Part shown: positions 5,653 to 5,693 of the stretch, one piece after another | Layout: each line of letters begins with the position of its first letter | How positions within the stretch are numbered: position 1 is the first letter of the stretch | NCBI GenBank assembly: GCA_051004815.1 | Contig: JBPCJY010000263.1 | Location: forward strand, 1 to 5,693 | Length of the DNA: 5,693 nt | Source of the DNA: JBBQXY01 sp051004815 | Lineage (GTDB): Bacteria; Chloroflexota; Ktedonobacteria; Ktedonobacterales; Ktedonobacteraceae | Direction of reading: 5' to 3' | Translations under genes and position numbers: made by a program | Notes under the pieces: generated by a model | Databases searched by the model: none | Seen by the model: the letters and a program-made list of their open reading frames with translations, nothing else | What the model was told of the DNA's origin: nothing

Positions 5653-5693
5653 CAAAACACACCAACCAGCAAACCGCACCAAACGACAAAAAA
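5643..5693. other. A/C-only low-complexity stretch at the window end
   Basis: These 51 bases contain no T and only four G. The stretch is non-coding and strongly strand-asymmetric. It could be an unstructured transcript end, a low-complexity spacer or an edge artefact of assembly. The sequence does not decide between these. Confidence 0.5.

Noticed and set aside
1..5693. CRISPR array, tRNA or insertion sequence
   Set aside because: No regularly spaced direct repeats, cloverleaf-like sequence or transposase-like protein was seen on either strand.

Overview
The window looks like chromosomal DNA from a bacterium with moderate-to-high GC content. The best guess is a Chloroflexota member of the Ktedonobacteria type. 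This rests on general impression only: a lipobox-bearing Asp-box propeller protein, a COG2945-type hydrolase beside thymidylate-kinase-like proteins, and a dispersed-type palindrome with a TGTCAT..TGAGC..CAGCGAAG core. No rRNA or other marker gene fixes the taxonomy, so the assignment is tentative. No CRISPR array, tRNA, transposase or phage gene was seen.

Layout. Bases 1-239 are non-coding, with an imperfect inverted repeat at 22-97 and a ribosome binding site that places the first start at 240. A secreted lipoprotein with six Asp-box (BNR) motifs runs 240-1766 (+). A short gap holds a hairpin at 1778-1800 and a sigma70-like promoter with a perfect TATAAT at 1802-1830. Next comes a PLP-dependent threonine ammonia-lyase with a C-terminal ACT domain (1901-3178, +). 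Its stop lies 7 bases from the stop of a convergent minus-strand pair of tandem paralogues of the thymidylate kinase superfamily: 4711-3953 first, then 3881-3186. The upstream paralogue has a canonical Walker A lysine. The downstream one has arginine in that position. Both lack the TREPGG segment usual in bacterial Tmk.

Divergent from the kinase pair is a COG2945-like alpha/beta hydrolase ending at 5518. Its conserved N-terminal part, including an HPHP motif, lies upstream of the first ATG, and no ATG, GTG or TTG is in frame there. An AUC codon at 4886 sits at good spacing from a Shine-Dalgarno sequence. Between the kinases and the hydrolase, two back-to-back promoters flank a nested dyad of about 56 bp (4772-4827) that resembles an operator. 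The last 175 bases carry no gene and end in a stretch of 51 bases without any T.

How the genes fit together. The lyase, the propeller lipoprotein and the kinase/hydrolase block have no obvious shared pathway. The two kinases look like one operon arising from a duplication. Their shared, symmetric control region with the hydrolase gene is the best hint of a functional link. The most interesting points are the Lys-to-Arg P-loop paralogue beside an intact one, the hydrolase without a standard start codon, and the operator-like dyad between them.
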